From contig CAYSWV010000017.1 of assembly GCA_964434865.1 (NCBI GenBank), positions 13,857 through 77,856 on the forward strand: a stretch of DNA of 64,000 nucleotides. Reading direction: 5' to 3'. Both the position numbers and the translations under genes were made by a program. This document shows positions 27,182 through 35,876 of this stretch, one piece after another. The stretch comes from CAYSWV01 sp964434865 (GTDB lineage: Bacteria > Cyanobacteriota > Cyanobacteriia > Thermostichales > Thermostichaceae). The notes beneath the pieces were generated by a model, which ran no database searches, was not told the DNA's origin, and worked only from the letters and a program-made list of their open reading frames with translations. Within the stretch, counting starts at the first letter, position 1; each line of letters begins with the position of its first letter.

Positions 27182-28723
27182 CTATGATGTAGACTCTTGA
27201 TGCCCTAATTGAGGCCGTTTATCCCATTTCCACTCACTGAAAGGACCATGCTGATCAACATAACCCAGAAAGACTTGGACTTGATGGTGGCCCACAAACG
27301 GTTGGCGCCAGTGTCTGATTTCACAGCCTCGGTAAACTAGAGCATCTCCTGGGTTTAGGTTAAATGGCAGGGGCTGTGGCTGGGTATCCATGTAAATAGG
27401 CCAAGCTCCCTCACTCTGACCTCCAATCATCAGGGTAACGGTGAATTCAGACGAGGGACGATCAATATGAGGGGGCAGTTCATCTCCATTTTGATAAATC
27501 CGTAAATACGAGTAGGTGGGAAATAGGGCTAATCCAATCGCTGCTTCGATAGCGGGCTGAACCTGTTGAATGAGCACTTCTGTCAGCGGATCCGCATAGG
27601 CATGAGGGGCATTACGGATCAGAGGATCTCGGGTACTTAACTGATGATTGGCCCATTTCATCAAACAGTAGTCATAGATAACCTGTAATAGAGGATCTTG
27701 AACCAGCTGTGGGAGCATAGCATACTTACGTTGCTTGAAGAGAAGACCTGGTTGGGTTGCCATGGGCACGGCTTTATGATCAGTAGGGTCTTGATCTTGA
27801 TTGAAATCTTGAGACCAAAAGGCTTCATCATGACTGCCATAACAGCCTACAATCCAGTCTTTGAATTCAGATGCATAGGTCAAAAACTCCCGATCTTGAA
27901 AGATAACCTGAGGTTGAAAGATATCAAAGGAGAAATCAGGACATTGACTCAAGATCAAATTTAGCGCTAATTGGGATCTAAGATTAGCATCCATACTGGG
28001 AAAGGGAAGGGCCTGTGAGCGGACAGGTTCAAGATAGCGCTGTCGCTCTCGCCTGGCTGCAACCAGATCAGGAGCATCGTTCACTGTCATCCCTAGGTGA
28101 ATTGAAAATTGCCACACATAAGTTACTAATTGAGGGAGCTGATTAACTAAAGTCTGCCAAAATTGATGATTGAGTAACACAATATCTGTACTTAAAGGAG
28201 GTAGAGGCTGGCCCCCAGCTTGTTTCATTAATTGAGTCAAAGCTGATTCATTTAGGTACCCTTGGTTATAAGTTTGCCGACTCTTCTGTGAAAAAGCAGC
28301 CTCCCGAGAGATCCAATCTGCGGTTGAATACGTTTCAAACAATGGGGTGAGATCATTAAAAATATAGGTATGGCTGGAAAGACAAAGTACCTGATCAATA
28401 GAAATGGATCTCAGATAGGGTAACCCTAACCAAAACCAAAGTTGTGGATACAGCACCAGAGTTGTGTCTAAGTAAGGGACTAAACCTTGTAAATAGGCAT
28501 CGGGATCCCCGAGATAGCACCACTCTATGTTTAACTTAGACATCAGGTGCTCTAGATGCTGGGGTAACTTACATCCAAATCCCAGAAAGTAAACTGGAAT
28601 GGAGGGATTAAACTGACGTAAACTACTTACACTTTGCTCAATTTGCCAGGCCTGCTGTAAGTCCAATGTTGTAGAGTCGGCCCCGACTTGGAGAAGTTCA
28701 CAATAGTAGACTGCACGTTTCAT
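27182..28723 (-). CDS. Glycosyltransferase-like domain fused to a 2-oxoglutarate/Fe(II) oxygenase
   Basis: A 513-residue two-domain protein. The C-terminal third is a 2OG-Fe(II) dioxygenase of the prolyl-4-hydroxylase type: YLRIYQNGDELPPHIDRPSS gives the HxD pair, then FTVTLMIGG, LNPGDALVYRG and a distal His in EIRHWRQPF. The N-terminal 200 residues look like a GT8-type nucleotide-sugar fold: an opening AVYYCELL strand, QFNPSIPVYFLGFG, and VLCLSSHTYIFNDLTPLFE, which aligns with the GT8 LDADTLVxxDLxPLF segment. There the metal-binding DxD is replaced by SSH, so transferase activity is doubtful. No signal peptide is seen, so it is probably cytoplasmic. Substrate is unknown. It lies 20 bases from ridA on the same strand. 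Confidence 0.7.
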   Translation of the reverse strand: MKRAVYYCELLQVGADSTTLDLQQAWQIEQSVSSLRQFNPSIPVYFLGFGCKLPQHLEHLMSKLNIEWCYLGDPDAYLQGLVPYLDTTLVLYPQLWFWLGLPYLRSISIDQVLCLSSHTYIFNDLTPLFETYSTADWISREAAFSQKSRQTYNQGYLNESALTQLMKQAGGQPLPPLSTDIVLLNHQFWQTLVNQLPQLVTYVWQFSIHLGMTVNDAPDLVAARRERQRYLEPVRSQALPFPSMDANLRSQLALNLILSQCPDFSFDIFQPQVIFQDREFLTYASEFKDWIVGCYGSHDEAFWSQDFNQDQDPTDHKAVPMATQPGLLFKQRKYAMLPQLVQDPLLQVIYDYCLMKWANHQLSTRDPLIRNAPHAYADPLTEVLIQQVQPAIEAAIGLALFPTYSYLRIYQNGDELPPHIDRPSSEFTVTLMIGGQSEGAWPIYMDTQPQPLPFNLNPGDALVYRGCEIRHWRQPFVGHHQVQVFLGYVDQHGPFSEWKWDKRPQLGHQESTS

Positions 28724-28897
28724 TCAGATCTCCATTCCACGTCTCAAGATCTAGGATTCCCAATGTCAGTGGATCTTTGCTGGATTAAATGGTTCCTATT
28801 TCCCCTCAGAGGGTCTAGATGATGTGGGCTGAGATCCCTGGTGCTTGCCTGAGTTCAGACTTAAACTGGAGCAGCCGAGTTAACTTGATTAGATCAC

Positions 28898-29563
28898 ATG
28901 AATCCCAAGAATCGCTGGTTACTGGTTTGTATAGTTGTACTTGTCCTAGTCAGCCTCACCCGTGATCTCTACCGATCTTGGAAACAGTCTAGATGTCATC
29001 CTCAGCAGTCTAGTGTAGAGGCTACTTTCATTCCTTTTCTTGAACAATTACCCTATGTAGCTGATGATCAGAGTTCTTTTGCGGCGGCGGCTATACCTCG
29101 TGGCTATTTTGACATTATACCCAGAGATGGCATTACTCAGGTCGAACTCAGTGCGATTATGCTGGACTCATCTCAGCGATTGATCAAAAAAGTGTTGATG
29201 ATTGGGGGGGATTTTCCTGAGAATACAGAGTTTGAAATTGGAGATCCAGTTCAGAATTTTTTCAAGCCAGCTCGGATTATTGAACAGGTTGTCGTTCCAC
29301 CCATTCAATCTGGACCCTCACACTATCTCTTTGCCCTACCGTCAGCTACACGTTGGCAAGCGCAAAGAATTGTTACTGTCGAATTGGAAAACTTTGTGAC
29401 TATTGGCAATCTAGCCATTCGCCGAAAAGGGGCTGAGCCAGAAAATTGGGTTAGAGGAGAGTTTTTTCGATCTAACGAGCCGATCAACCCTGAGCATACC
29501 TACACTGAAGCAACCACTGACTCTGAGACTATTGAAGTCCCTCTAGTTGTAAAAGCTTGCTGA
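28898..29563 (+). CDS. Unknown membrane-anchored protein, 221 aa
   Basis: I do not recognise this protein. Residues 6-22 (RWLLVCIVVLVLVSLTR) form one hydrophobic span near the N-terminus, with the basic residues on the cytoplasmic side, so the remaining 195 residues should lie outside the membrane. That part alternates hydrophobic strands (GITQVELSAIML, RIVTVELENFVTIGNLAIRR) and looks beta-rich. No catalytic motif or metal site is visible. It is divergent from the oxygenase fusion and 144 bases upstream of recA. Confidence 0.55.
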   Translation: MNPKNRWLLVCIVVLVLVSLTRDLYRSWKQSRCHPQQSSVEATFIPFLEQLPYVADDQSSFAAAAIPRGYFDIIPRDGITQVELSAIMLDSSQRLIKKVLMIGGDFPENTEFEIGDPVQNFFKPARIIEQVVVPPIQSGPSHYLFALPSATRWQAQRIVTVELENFVTIGNLAIRRKGAEPENWVRGEFFRSNEPINPEHTYTEATTDSETIEVPLVVKAC

Positions 29564-29576
29564 GGCTACCCTCCTG

Positions 29577-29603
29577 ACTATGAATTTTTTACTATGAATT
29601 TTA
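29577..29603 (+). repeat. Two tandem copies of a 14-base unit
   Basis: ACTATGAATTTTTT at 29577-29590 is followed directly by ACTATGAATTTTA. It lies between the unknown anchored protein and recA, and is one of several such duplications in this window. Confidence 0.75.
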
Positions 29604-29707
29604 GAGTTGAGTAGAAGTTAGAGTGCTAAGATACAAGCTTGCTTAGATCATCATTTTTGTTCCAACAGTTAGTTTATACGTTCAATTGGTTTGAGGTTTA
29701 GAAGCCT

Positions 29708-30892
29708 ATGGCACCACGTGGCCGTAAATCCAGCTCTAGCAAAAGTAGTTCTAGTAACTCTGCTAGCAAATCATCCCAACCTGTCGAAAAGCAAAAGGCT
29801 CTAGATCAGGTATTAAGCCAGATCGAACGGAGTTTCGGTAAGGGTGCCATTATGCGCCTCGGGGATGCAACCCAAATGAAAGTAGCTACAGTTCCCAGTG
29901 GCGCCATGACTTTAGATCTGGCATTAGGGGGAGGCTATCCTAAAGGTCGAATTGTGGAAATTTATGGTCCAGAATCTTCAGGGAAAACGTCGGTGGCTTT
30001 ACATGCCATTGCTGAGGTTCAAAAATTATCAGGTACAGCTGCCATTGTTGATGCCGAACATGCACTTGATCCGACTTACGCCTCTGCCTTAGGTGTTGAT
30101 ATTGCAGAACTATTAGTCTCTCAGCCAGATACGGGTGAAGAAGCTCTCGAAATTGTTGATCAACTAGTCCGTTCAGCTGCAGTTGATATTGTAGTTATCG
30201 ACTCTGTTGCAGCCTTAGTTCCCCGAGCTGAAATTGAAGGTGATATGGGGGATGCTCACGTTGGGCTGCAAGCCCGTTTAATGAGTCAAGCGTTGCGGAA
30301 GATTGCAGGTAGCATTAACAAAACTGGATGCTTAGTGGTCTTTTTAAATCAGCTTCGCTCCAAAATTGGTGGAATGGGCTATGGGCCGCAAGAGACAACC
30401 ACAGGGGGGAATGCCCTCAAGTTTTATTCCTCTGTCCGATTAGATATTCGCCGAATTCAAACCTTGAAAAAAGGAACTGATGAATATGGTATCCGGGCCA
30501 AGATCAAAGTCGTTAAAAATAAGGTAGCACCTCCCTTTCGACGAGCTGAGTTTGATATTATCTTTGGCCAAGGAATTTCAAATATTGGCTGTATTGTTGA
30601 TCTGGCTGAAGAAACTGATATCTTGAAACGGCGAGGATCTTGGTACAGCTACAATGGCGAGAATGTCTCTCAAGGTAAAGAAAACCTAGTGACTTATCTG
30701 AAGGAGAATCTTGAAACGCTGAGCGAAATTGAAGCAGCTGTCAAAGAAAAATTATCTGCTGGCTTTGTGGTATCGTCTCAATCGGCGGCTCCTATTGAAG
30801 AAGTTGATGAAGATTCTGAGGGTACTGAACCAATAGACATGGATGACCTAGCAGATCCTGAGCCAACTGAAAGTGATGATCAAGAGTTCTAG
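29708..30892 (+). CDS. recA: Recombinase RecA
   Basis: DNA strand-exchange ATPase and LexA coprotease. Landmarks are DQVLSQIERSFGKGAIMRLG, Walker A GPESSGKTSV, Walker B VVIDSVAAL, loop L1 region VPRAEIEGDMGDAHVG, L2 region RSKIGGMGYGPQETTTGGNA, and the core end AAVKEKL. The Ser-rich N-terminal 25 residues (GRKSSSSKSSSSN) and an acidic C-terminal tail (EEVDEDSEGTEPIDMDDLAD) extend it to 394 aa; acidic tails are usual in RecA and the Ser-rich start occurs in other cyanobacteria. I see no clear LexA box in the 144 bases upstream. Confidence 0.98.
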   Translation: MAPRGRKSSSSKSSSSNSASKSSQPVEKQKALDQVLSQIERSFGKGAIMRLGDATQMKVATVPSGAMTLDLALGGGYPKGRIVEIYGPESSGKTSVALHAIAEVQKLSGTAAIVDAEHALDPTYASALGVDIAELLVSQPDTGEEALEIVDQLVRSAAVDIVVIDSVAALVPRAEIEGDMGDAHVGLQARLMSQALRKIAGSINKTGCLVVFLNQLRSKIGGMGYGPQETTTGGNALKFYSSVRLDIRRIQTLKKGTDEYGIRAKIKVVKNKVAPPFRRAEFDIIFGQGISNIGCIVDLAEETDILKRRGSWYSYNGENVSQGKENLVTYLKENLETLSEIEAAVKEKLSAGFVVSSQSAAPIEEVDEDSEGTEPIDMDDLADPEPTESDDQEF

Positions 30893-30971
30893 GCTGATGA
30901 GCGCTGGCTAAACTGTACTAACAACACTCTCGGGTTTGGCCAGCTACGGGAATCGTTATAGTCAGGAGCAG

Positions 30972-31463
30972 ATGTATCAAAGCTATCTTGTTTTATTTAA
31001 TATTTCAAAGAAGCAAAACTTGGGCCGGCTGATCCGAACAGCTGATGCCTTGGGGGTTTCAGAGATCGTCGTTGTGGGCCGAAAACGATTCATTACCTAT
31101 GGTCATTTTGATACTGATGATCGGAGTAAACGCAAGCACTACTACACATTAAACGAAGCTGTCCACTATCTAAAGCTGAAAAACTGTGAAATTATTGGGA
31201 TCGAGATCACGTCCCAGGCTATCCCTGTAGAAGCTCATCCCTTTAGTAAAAGCTCAGCCTTTCTAGTGGGTAATGAGGGGCAAGGATTAACTGAGAGCCA
31301 ACAAGCCTATTGTGATCGGATTGTCTATATCAAACAGTACGGCCAAGGTGCCTCACTGAATGTCAATGTAGCAGCTGGTATTGTCCTCCATCACTTTGCC
31401 ATCTGGGCCCAATATCCACAAAATCTAATAGTTGAACAAAAGTTTTTAGCTAACTACAGCTAG
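30972..31463 (+). CDS. SpoU/TrmH family RNA 2'-O-methyltransferase
   Basis: A SPOUT-fold methyltransferase using S-adenosylmethionine. The three SpoU motifs are visible: motif 1 ISKKQNLGRLIRTADALGVS, motif 2 FLVGNEGQGL, and motif 3 IKQYGQGASLNVNVAAGIVLHH. The catalytic Arg of motif 1 and the Asn of motif 3 are present. It lacks extra RNA-binding domains, so the RNA target cannot be read. The long motif-3 and IGIEIT segments resemble the short SpoU proteins also found in plants and protists. I prefer ATG at 30972, preceded by AGGAG; an in-frame TTG at 30936 would add 12 residues. It follows recA by about 80 bases and may be cotranscribed. Confidence 0.85.
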   Translation: MYQSYLVLFNISKKQNLGRLIRTADALGVSEIVVVGRKRFITYGHFDTDDRSKRKHYYTLNEAVHYLKLKNCEIIGIEITSQAIPVEAHPFSKSSAFLVGNEGQGLTESQQAYCDRIVYIKQYGQGASLNVNVAAGIVLHHFAIWAQYPQNLIVEQKFLANYS

Positions 31464-31481
31464 TTTGAGAGGTCACCTACA

Positions 31482-31691
31482 TTAGATATCGATCGGATCA
31501 AACTCAACAATCAAGATAGTCTCACCTACCGAGACTTGATCGCCAGCGTAGAGCTTACGACCTCGACGAGTCTCGATCATCCCGTTGACTGTCACATCAC
31601 CCGATTGGATGATCCATTTGGCTTGACCTCCAGTTGAAGCTATTCCAGCTAATTTCAGAAACTGATCTAATTTAATAAATGCATCCGTCAT
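31482..31691 (-). CDS. Small S4-domain RNA-binding protein
   Basis: A 69-residue single S4 domain of the YbcJ/YaaA-like type. The alpha-L motif is LDQFLKLAGIASTGGQAKWI, then IQSGDVTVNG, and RRGRKLYAGDQV gives the conserved basic residues. It binds structured RNA; the target is not known. The gene is convergent with the SpoU gene, 18 bases away. Confidence 0.88.
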   Translation of the reverse strand: MTDAFIKLDQFLKLAGIASTGGQAKWIIQSGDVTVNGMIETRRGRKLYAGDQVSVGETILIVEFDPIDI

Positions 31692-32035
31692 TCAAGTATA
31701 CCCTCATTAGAGCCACTGAAATATAGGGTTTTCAACTAGACCCCCTCATCGTATCACGATATCATCTTCAACAGCGCTATGAGGTGATCTCAACTTCCCC
31801 AAGACCCTATCCCATTAACTGTATAGCAAGGCTAATAGCACTTGTCTAATAGCTGGTCGGGCCGATCAGTTTAAAGAGCTACCTGTAATTCTTGCTAACT
31901 TTGGAGGTATAATATAGTACGGCCTAATTGAAGCTAACTATTGGGACTGATGGATATTCAGCACTATTGCTTAAAACTTGATCTGCAAATTGAGCATATT
32001 TGAGTAATTTATGTAACTACATCAAGGCATCTACT
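31692..32035. other. Spacer upstream of the pentapeptide gene, with a possible promoter
   Basis: No coding sequence is visible on either strand. TATAAT at 31908-31913 is a perfect -10 on the plus strand. The best upstream partner, CTGTAA at 31883-31888, is a poor -35 at a 19-base spacing. Transcription from here would run into the pentapeptide gene with a leader of over 100 bases. Confidence 0.35.
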
Positions 32036-32482
32036 ATGGATTCTGAGGATTTACTCGTTAAGTACATCAATGGTGAACGAAGTTTTTGCCGGGCTGTATT
32101 AATAGGTGTTGATCTACGAGGAACTGAACTCAAAGCTATTGACCTACGCGGTGCCAATCTAATTGGCTCTGATCTGTCGGGAACCAACTTAAGTGATGCG
32201 ATTCTGATTGGCACAGATTTACAAGCTGTCAGCCTAAGTCGAGCTGATCTAGAGCGTAGTAACTTAAAAGGGGCCAACCTTGTTGGGGCTGATTTAGGTC
32301 GGGTCAATTTGAGTGGGGCCAATTTAGTTGGAGCTGATCTGAGCCGGGCTAATTTGTCTAATGCCAACTTGAGTCAAGTCTCGTTTGAGCGGGCCAATTT
32401 GACAGGTACTATTTTGAGTGAACGGCTCTCAGACGTCAAACTAACAGGTGCCCAGCTAAACGGAACTATCATTTCAACCTAA
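32036..32482 (+). CDS. Pentapeptide-repeat protein
   Basis: A 148-residue protein. After a short head (MDSEDLLVKYINGERSF), almost all the rest is A(D/N)Lxx pentapeptides: GADLGRVNLSGANLVGADLS and similar, about 20 units from residue 20 on. These fold into a right-handed quadrilateral beta-helix. Function ranges from DNA mimicry to structural roles; nothing here decides. No signal peptide or membrane span is visible. ATG at 32036, preceded by AAGG, gives the usual short head of such proteins; an in-frame TTG at 32000 is less likely. Confidence 0.88.
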   Translation: MDSEDLLVKYINGERSFCRAVLIGVDLRGTELKAIDLRGANLIGSDLSGTNLSDAILIGTDLQAVSLSRADLERSNLKGANLVGADLGRVNLSGANLVGADLSRANLSNANLSQVSFERANLTGTILSERLSDVKLTGAQLNGTIIST

Positions 32483-32521
32483 GTTCATTGTGATCTGTAA
32501 CGGCAACATTGATAACTACCC

Positions 32522-34879
32522 TTAGATAAAGATAAACTCTGGCTTAATTAATTCTTCAGCCTCAATTTGATTGACAGGTTTTGAAAAGAAATAGCCTTGG
32601 ACAAATTCACACTGGAGTTGCAGCAACTGATTTAAGTGACCTTGCGTCTCAACTCCCTCTGCGATGACATCCATGCCTAAATTATGGGCCAAAATCATCA
32701 TCGTTCGCACAATTTCAAAGGTTTCTGGATCAGATCCCATAGCCTGAACAAATGAGCGATCCACTTTTAGAGTACTAATTGGAAAGCGGCGTAAATTATC
32801 AAGTGAAGAGTAACCAGTACCAAAATCATCTAGACAGACCCCAATAGACGCCGTTCTCAGCATCGATATAATGTCAGCGGCCAGATCTGCATTCTCAATG
32901 ATTGAAGTTTCAGTGATTTCCAGTTGAAGAAACTGAGGATTTAGCTTCGATTCTAGTAAGATAGCTTTTACAGCATCAATCAGGCCAAGTGATTTAAAAT
33001 GCAAGCTAGAGAGATTAGTACTGATTTTCAGTGGAGATGTTAAGTTGAGTCTACAATTCCAGGCTTCTACTTGTTGACAGGCTATTCGAAGGACAGCTAG
33101 ATCGATAGGAATGATCAGACCGGTTTCTTCAGCTATAGAGATGAATTGTCCTGGCATTAGCAATCCATGTTGAGGATGCATCCATCTCGCCAAAGCCTCA
33201 AACCCAGCTATTTTACCTGTTAGGAGAGATATGATGGGCTGATAATAGACCCTGAGTTCTTGAGCCTCAAGTGCGTTTCTTAAGTCAGCTTCCATCTGCA
33301 AGTAGTTTTTGACTTGAACTTGTAGAGTTGCATCATAGATCTGATACCTTGCCCCACCATGATGTTTTGCCCGATACATTGCTGTATCCGCAGCTCGTAA
33401 AAAGTCCTCAGGTCGCTGATAGCCTGTGCTACTTAGGGTAATACCAATGCTAGCGCCAATAGTAACCGTATGATCATCTAGCTCCAACGGCTGGGATAAT
33501 TGCTCCTGAATCCGAATAGCCATATCAGTGGCATCCCCAGCACCTTCAACTGAATTCAATAAAATGGTGAATTCATCGCCACCTAAACGAGCCACTACAT
33601 CATGTGGATGCAGACAAGCCTGTAGCCGCTCAGCTGTAGCGATCAAGACTTGGTCGCCAATAGCATGACCTAAACTATCATTAATATCTTTAAATCGGTC
33701 CAAATCCAAGAATAATACAGCAAACCCAGCATTATCTTGAGTATCTGCTTGAGCTAATACCTGCTCCAGTTGTTTCAAGAAGTATCGCCGGTTAGGCAGG
33801 TGGGTTAACGCGTCATGGGAAGCCATAAAGTCGAGATCAGCTTCCATTTGTTGTCGCTTCAACACGCCACTGATACTAACAGAAATAGCTTTTAACCCAG
33901 CCTGTTCAGTTTCAGACCAATGTCTTTCTAATTGAGAATCAAATAACCCTATGAAGCCCCACAAGCAGCCACCTAATTGAATCGGAACTAAGAGATATTG
34001 TCGGACTCCAGCAGATTGAATCCAATAAAGAGTTGAATCAGGCAGCTCAGATATAGCCCCTAGGACTGCTTGATCTTGCTCTAGCTCAGCAATCCATGAC
34101 CACAGCCCTAACGTTGAAATAGGATGCTGCGGCCAAGCAGCCATCAGGTTACCTGAAGAAGTAACAGGGCTGCCCCACTCCGATACTAGCTGCATCATCA
34201 GTTCATCAGTGTCTGAATGGAGAATTTTAACTACACCTAACCGATCAACGTTGAACACTGGCCCCAGCCGTTGTAAGGCCTGCTGGAGATGCTCTAGAAA
34301 ATGGATCGTTTCACATTGAAGATCCTTAATCACTTCAGTAACACTCAGAAGAATAGATCTTGGGGATTGATCAGATCGATTAAAAGACTCATCCGCTAAC
34401 ACAAAAACCCCAAACCAATGCTCGGTTCTTTCTTGGATCTTGACCTGGGGCCTTGCCAGGTGTAATCGACCACAGATTTGTTGATAATGTCCTCTAGCAG
34501 TCAAAAAGCGATAACAATGATTGAGAACTCCTGCCTGAGGTAAGGTAACTAGATCTTGATTGACTTGGGCACTGTCTTCAGGATGTATCTGATGTAACCA
34601 ATCATCAAGAGTTAATACTGAACTGTCATAACCTATAGATTCTGCAGCTTGCTGGCTGACAAAAATAACATCATGATGATCCGGGCTACAGTGGTAGAGA
34701 ATAAACGAGGTGCTATCCTCACTAAGGTCTCGGAATGGAGAAGACTCTATCGAAAGGTCTTCAACCTGAAAGGTATTTTCATTAGGTTCTACCACAACTG
34801 GCTTCTGACCCGTTCGGGAGTGACGTTTTTGGTACTTTGAGAGAGAGACAATTTTGTGATTTTGCCCAATAGGTTCCAT
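32522..34879 (-). CDS. PAS-GAF-GGDEF-EAL c-di-GMP signalling protein
   Basis: A 785-residue cytoplasmic protein with no membrane span. A PAS-like domain (residues about 50-150, with IHPEDSAQ) and a GAF-like domain (about 190-345) precede a GGDEF domain (RLGGDEFTIL intact) and an EAL domain. The I-site position reads HPHD where RxxD is needed, so product inhibition is unlikely. The EAL residues are complete: GFEALARW, NLSSLHF, EITETSII, DDFGTGYSS, KVDRSFV and EGVET. It could therefore make or degrade c-di-GMP; which dominates is unknown. The start ATG at 34879 follows GAGG; a TTG at 34924 adds residues unlike a family start. The GAF domain lacks an obvious bilin-binding Cys near DRLGVVKI, so a chromophore is not supported. 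Confidence 0.92.
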   Translation of the reverse strand: MEPIGQNHKIVSLSKYQKRHSRTGQKPVVVEPNENTFQVEDLSIESSPFRDLSEDSTSFILYHCSPDHHDVIFVSQQAAESIGYDSSVLTLDDWLHQIHPEDSAQVNQDLVTLPQAGVLNHCYRFLTARGHYQQICGRLHLARPQVKIQERTEHWFGVFVLADESFNRSDQSPRSILLSVTEVIKDLQCETIHFLEHLQQALQRLGPVFNVDRLGVVKILHSDTDELMMQLVSEWGSPVTSSGNLMAAWPQHPISTLGLWSWIAELEQDQAVLGAISELPDSTLYWIQSAGVRQYLLVPIQLGGCLWGFIGLFDSQLERHWSETEQAGLKAISVSISGVLKRQQMEADLDFMASHDALTHLPNRRYFLKQLEQVLAQADTQDNAGFAVLFLDLDRFKDINDSLGHAIGDQVLIATAERLQACLHPHDVVARLGGDEFTILLNSVEGAGDATDMAIRIQEQLSQPLELDDHTVTIGASIGITLSSTGYQRPEDFLRAADTAMYRAKHHGGARYQIYDATLQVQVKNYLQMEADLRNALEAQELRVYYQPIISLLTGKIAGFEALARWMHPQHGLLMPGQFISIAEETGLIIPIDLAVLRIACQQVEAWNCRLNLTSPLKISTNLSSLHFKSLGLIDAVKAILLESKLNPQFLQLEITETSIIENADLAADIISMLRTASIGVCLDDFGTGYSSLDNLRRFPISTLKVDRSFVQAMGSDPETFEIVRTMMILAHNLGMDVIAEGVETQGHLNQLLQLQCEFVQGYFFSKPVNQIEAEELIKPEFIFI

Positions 34880-35672
34880 AACGATCAGCCTCTTCTCAAA
34901 ATAGGAGTAACTACTGCAAATCAATCTATGGCCTACTCTGTAACTAATATTACATTCTCTAATAATCTATGCCTTTAAAGACAAGAAAAGCTAGGAGTTG
35001 AGTGGGGTTACCATTGAAATTCTATGATACATTCTGCCCGTAACAGTGCTCAAGACCTTTTTAGCACGATGCCATATTCTAGCTAGGTTAGAGTGATTTG
35101 TAAAGAAAACATAAAACTCAGCTTAAGCGCAATGAGAGTCCCAATATCTGCAGTTATTAATATGAGCGGCCTACGTAAAAACACTATATGTAGCTGTAAT
35201 CATTTGCTGTGACTCTGAAACTTCTCTAAGCCGCGACTCAACTGATCTGATCAACTCAATATCTGGCCAAAATGGACAAATTTGAGAAACTTAGCCTTGT
35301 TGTGAATGATGGCTTTCAACAAAAAGGCTGAAGTTAATTCAATGCCTGAGAGTCAGGGAGTCAATCAATTGGTGTCGCTTTCTTGATCGCAGCCGAGCGG
35401 CCACCTTACTACGGGTAACCCAGAGCAAATGAATACCGCTTTCCACAAGGCTCTTGGCTTGGAGTGGTAGGATTTCTGCTGAGTCCCACTAACCGTTCTT
35501 TTTAGCTATAACCCTTGCTGTAATTACTTTTGAGCCGCTTTTGTTTCCTATCATTTTTTAACCAAAATCCACCTAACTAAAGACCTATCAAGGCTTACTC
35601 ATTGAGAATAGAAGTGGCAGTCTCAAGATCTGGAATTCCTGAAACCCTTGTCTGAAGCTGGTTTTAGCAGAA
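34880..35672. other. 793-base spacer with a G+C-rich, structured block
   Basis: No gene of convincing length is present on either strand. The left part is AT-rich. Between about 35365 and 35510 the sequence is richer in G+C and has several short hairpins (CCTGAgagTCAGG, GGGtaaCCC, and AGTGG pairing with CCACT around a 19-base loop). On the plus strand it ends in TTCTTTTT without a stem directly before it. This could be an unrecognised small RNA, or a fragment of a decayed gene. I could not match it to 6S RNA, tmRNA, SRP RNA or RNase P RNA by eye. Confidence 0.35.
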
Positions 35673-35744
35673 GCTGATGACGTGACTCGAACACGCGACC
35701 TGCTCATTACGAGTGAGCTGCTCTACCAACTGAGCTACATCAGC
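35673..35744 (-). tRNA. tRNA-Thr (CGT anticodon)
   Basis: A 72-base cloverleaf on the minus strand: acceptor GCTGATG pairing with CATCAGC, D arm GCTCAGTTGGTAGAGC, anticodon stem GCTCA with loop CTCGTAA (anticodon CGT), and T arm with GTTCGAGTC. CCA is not encoded. Confidence 0.96.
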
Positions 35745-35876
35745 TGACATAAGGTATGATAGCTCGTTTGTATTTGAGAAAAGCTACTACAATACACAAT
35801 AGTGCTTATGATCGATATTAGGTCTGGGCAAGCTTATGACTATAAAGCTAATTTGACTTCACTCACTGAGGCTGGA

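Noticed and set aside
35395..35510. 6S RNA, tmRNA, SRP RNA or RNase P RNA
   Set aside because: No diagnostic conserved blocks of these RNAs are visible; the structure alone is not enough.
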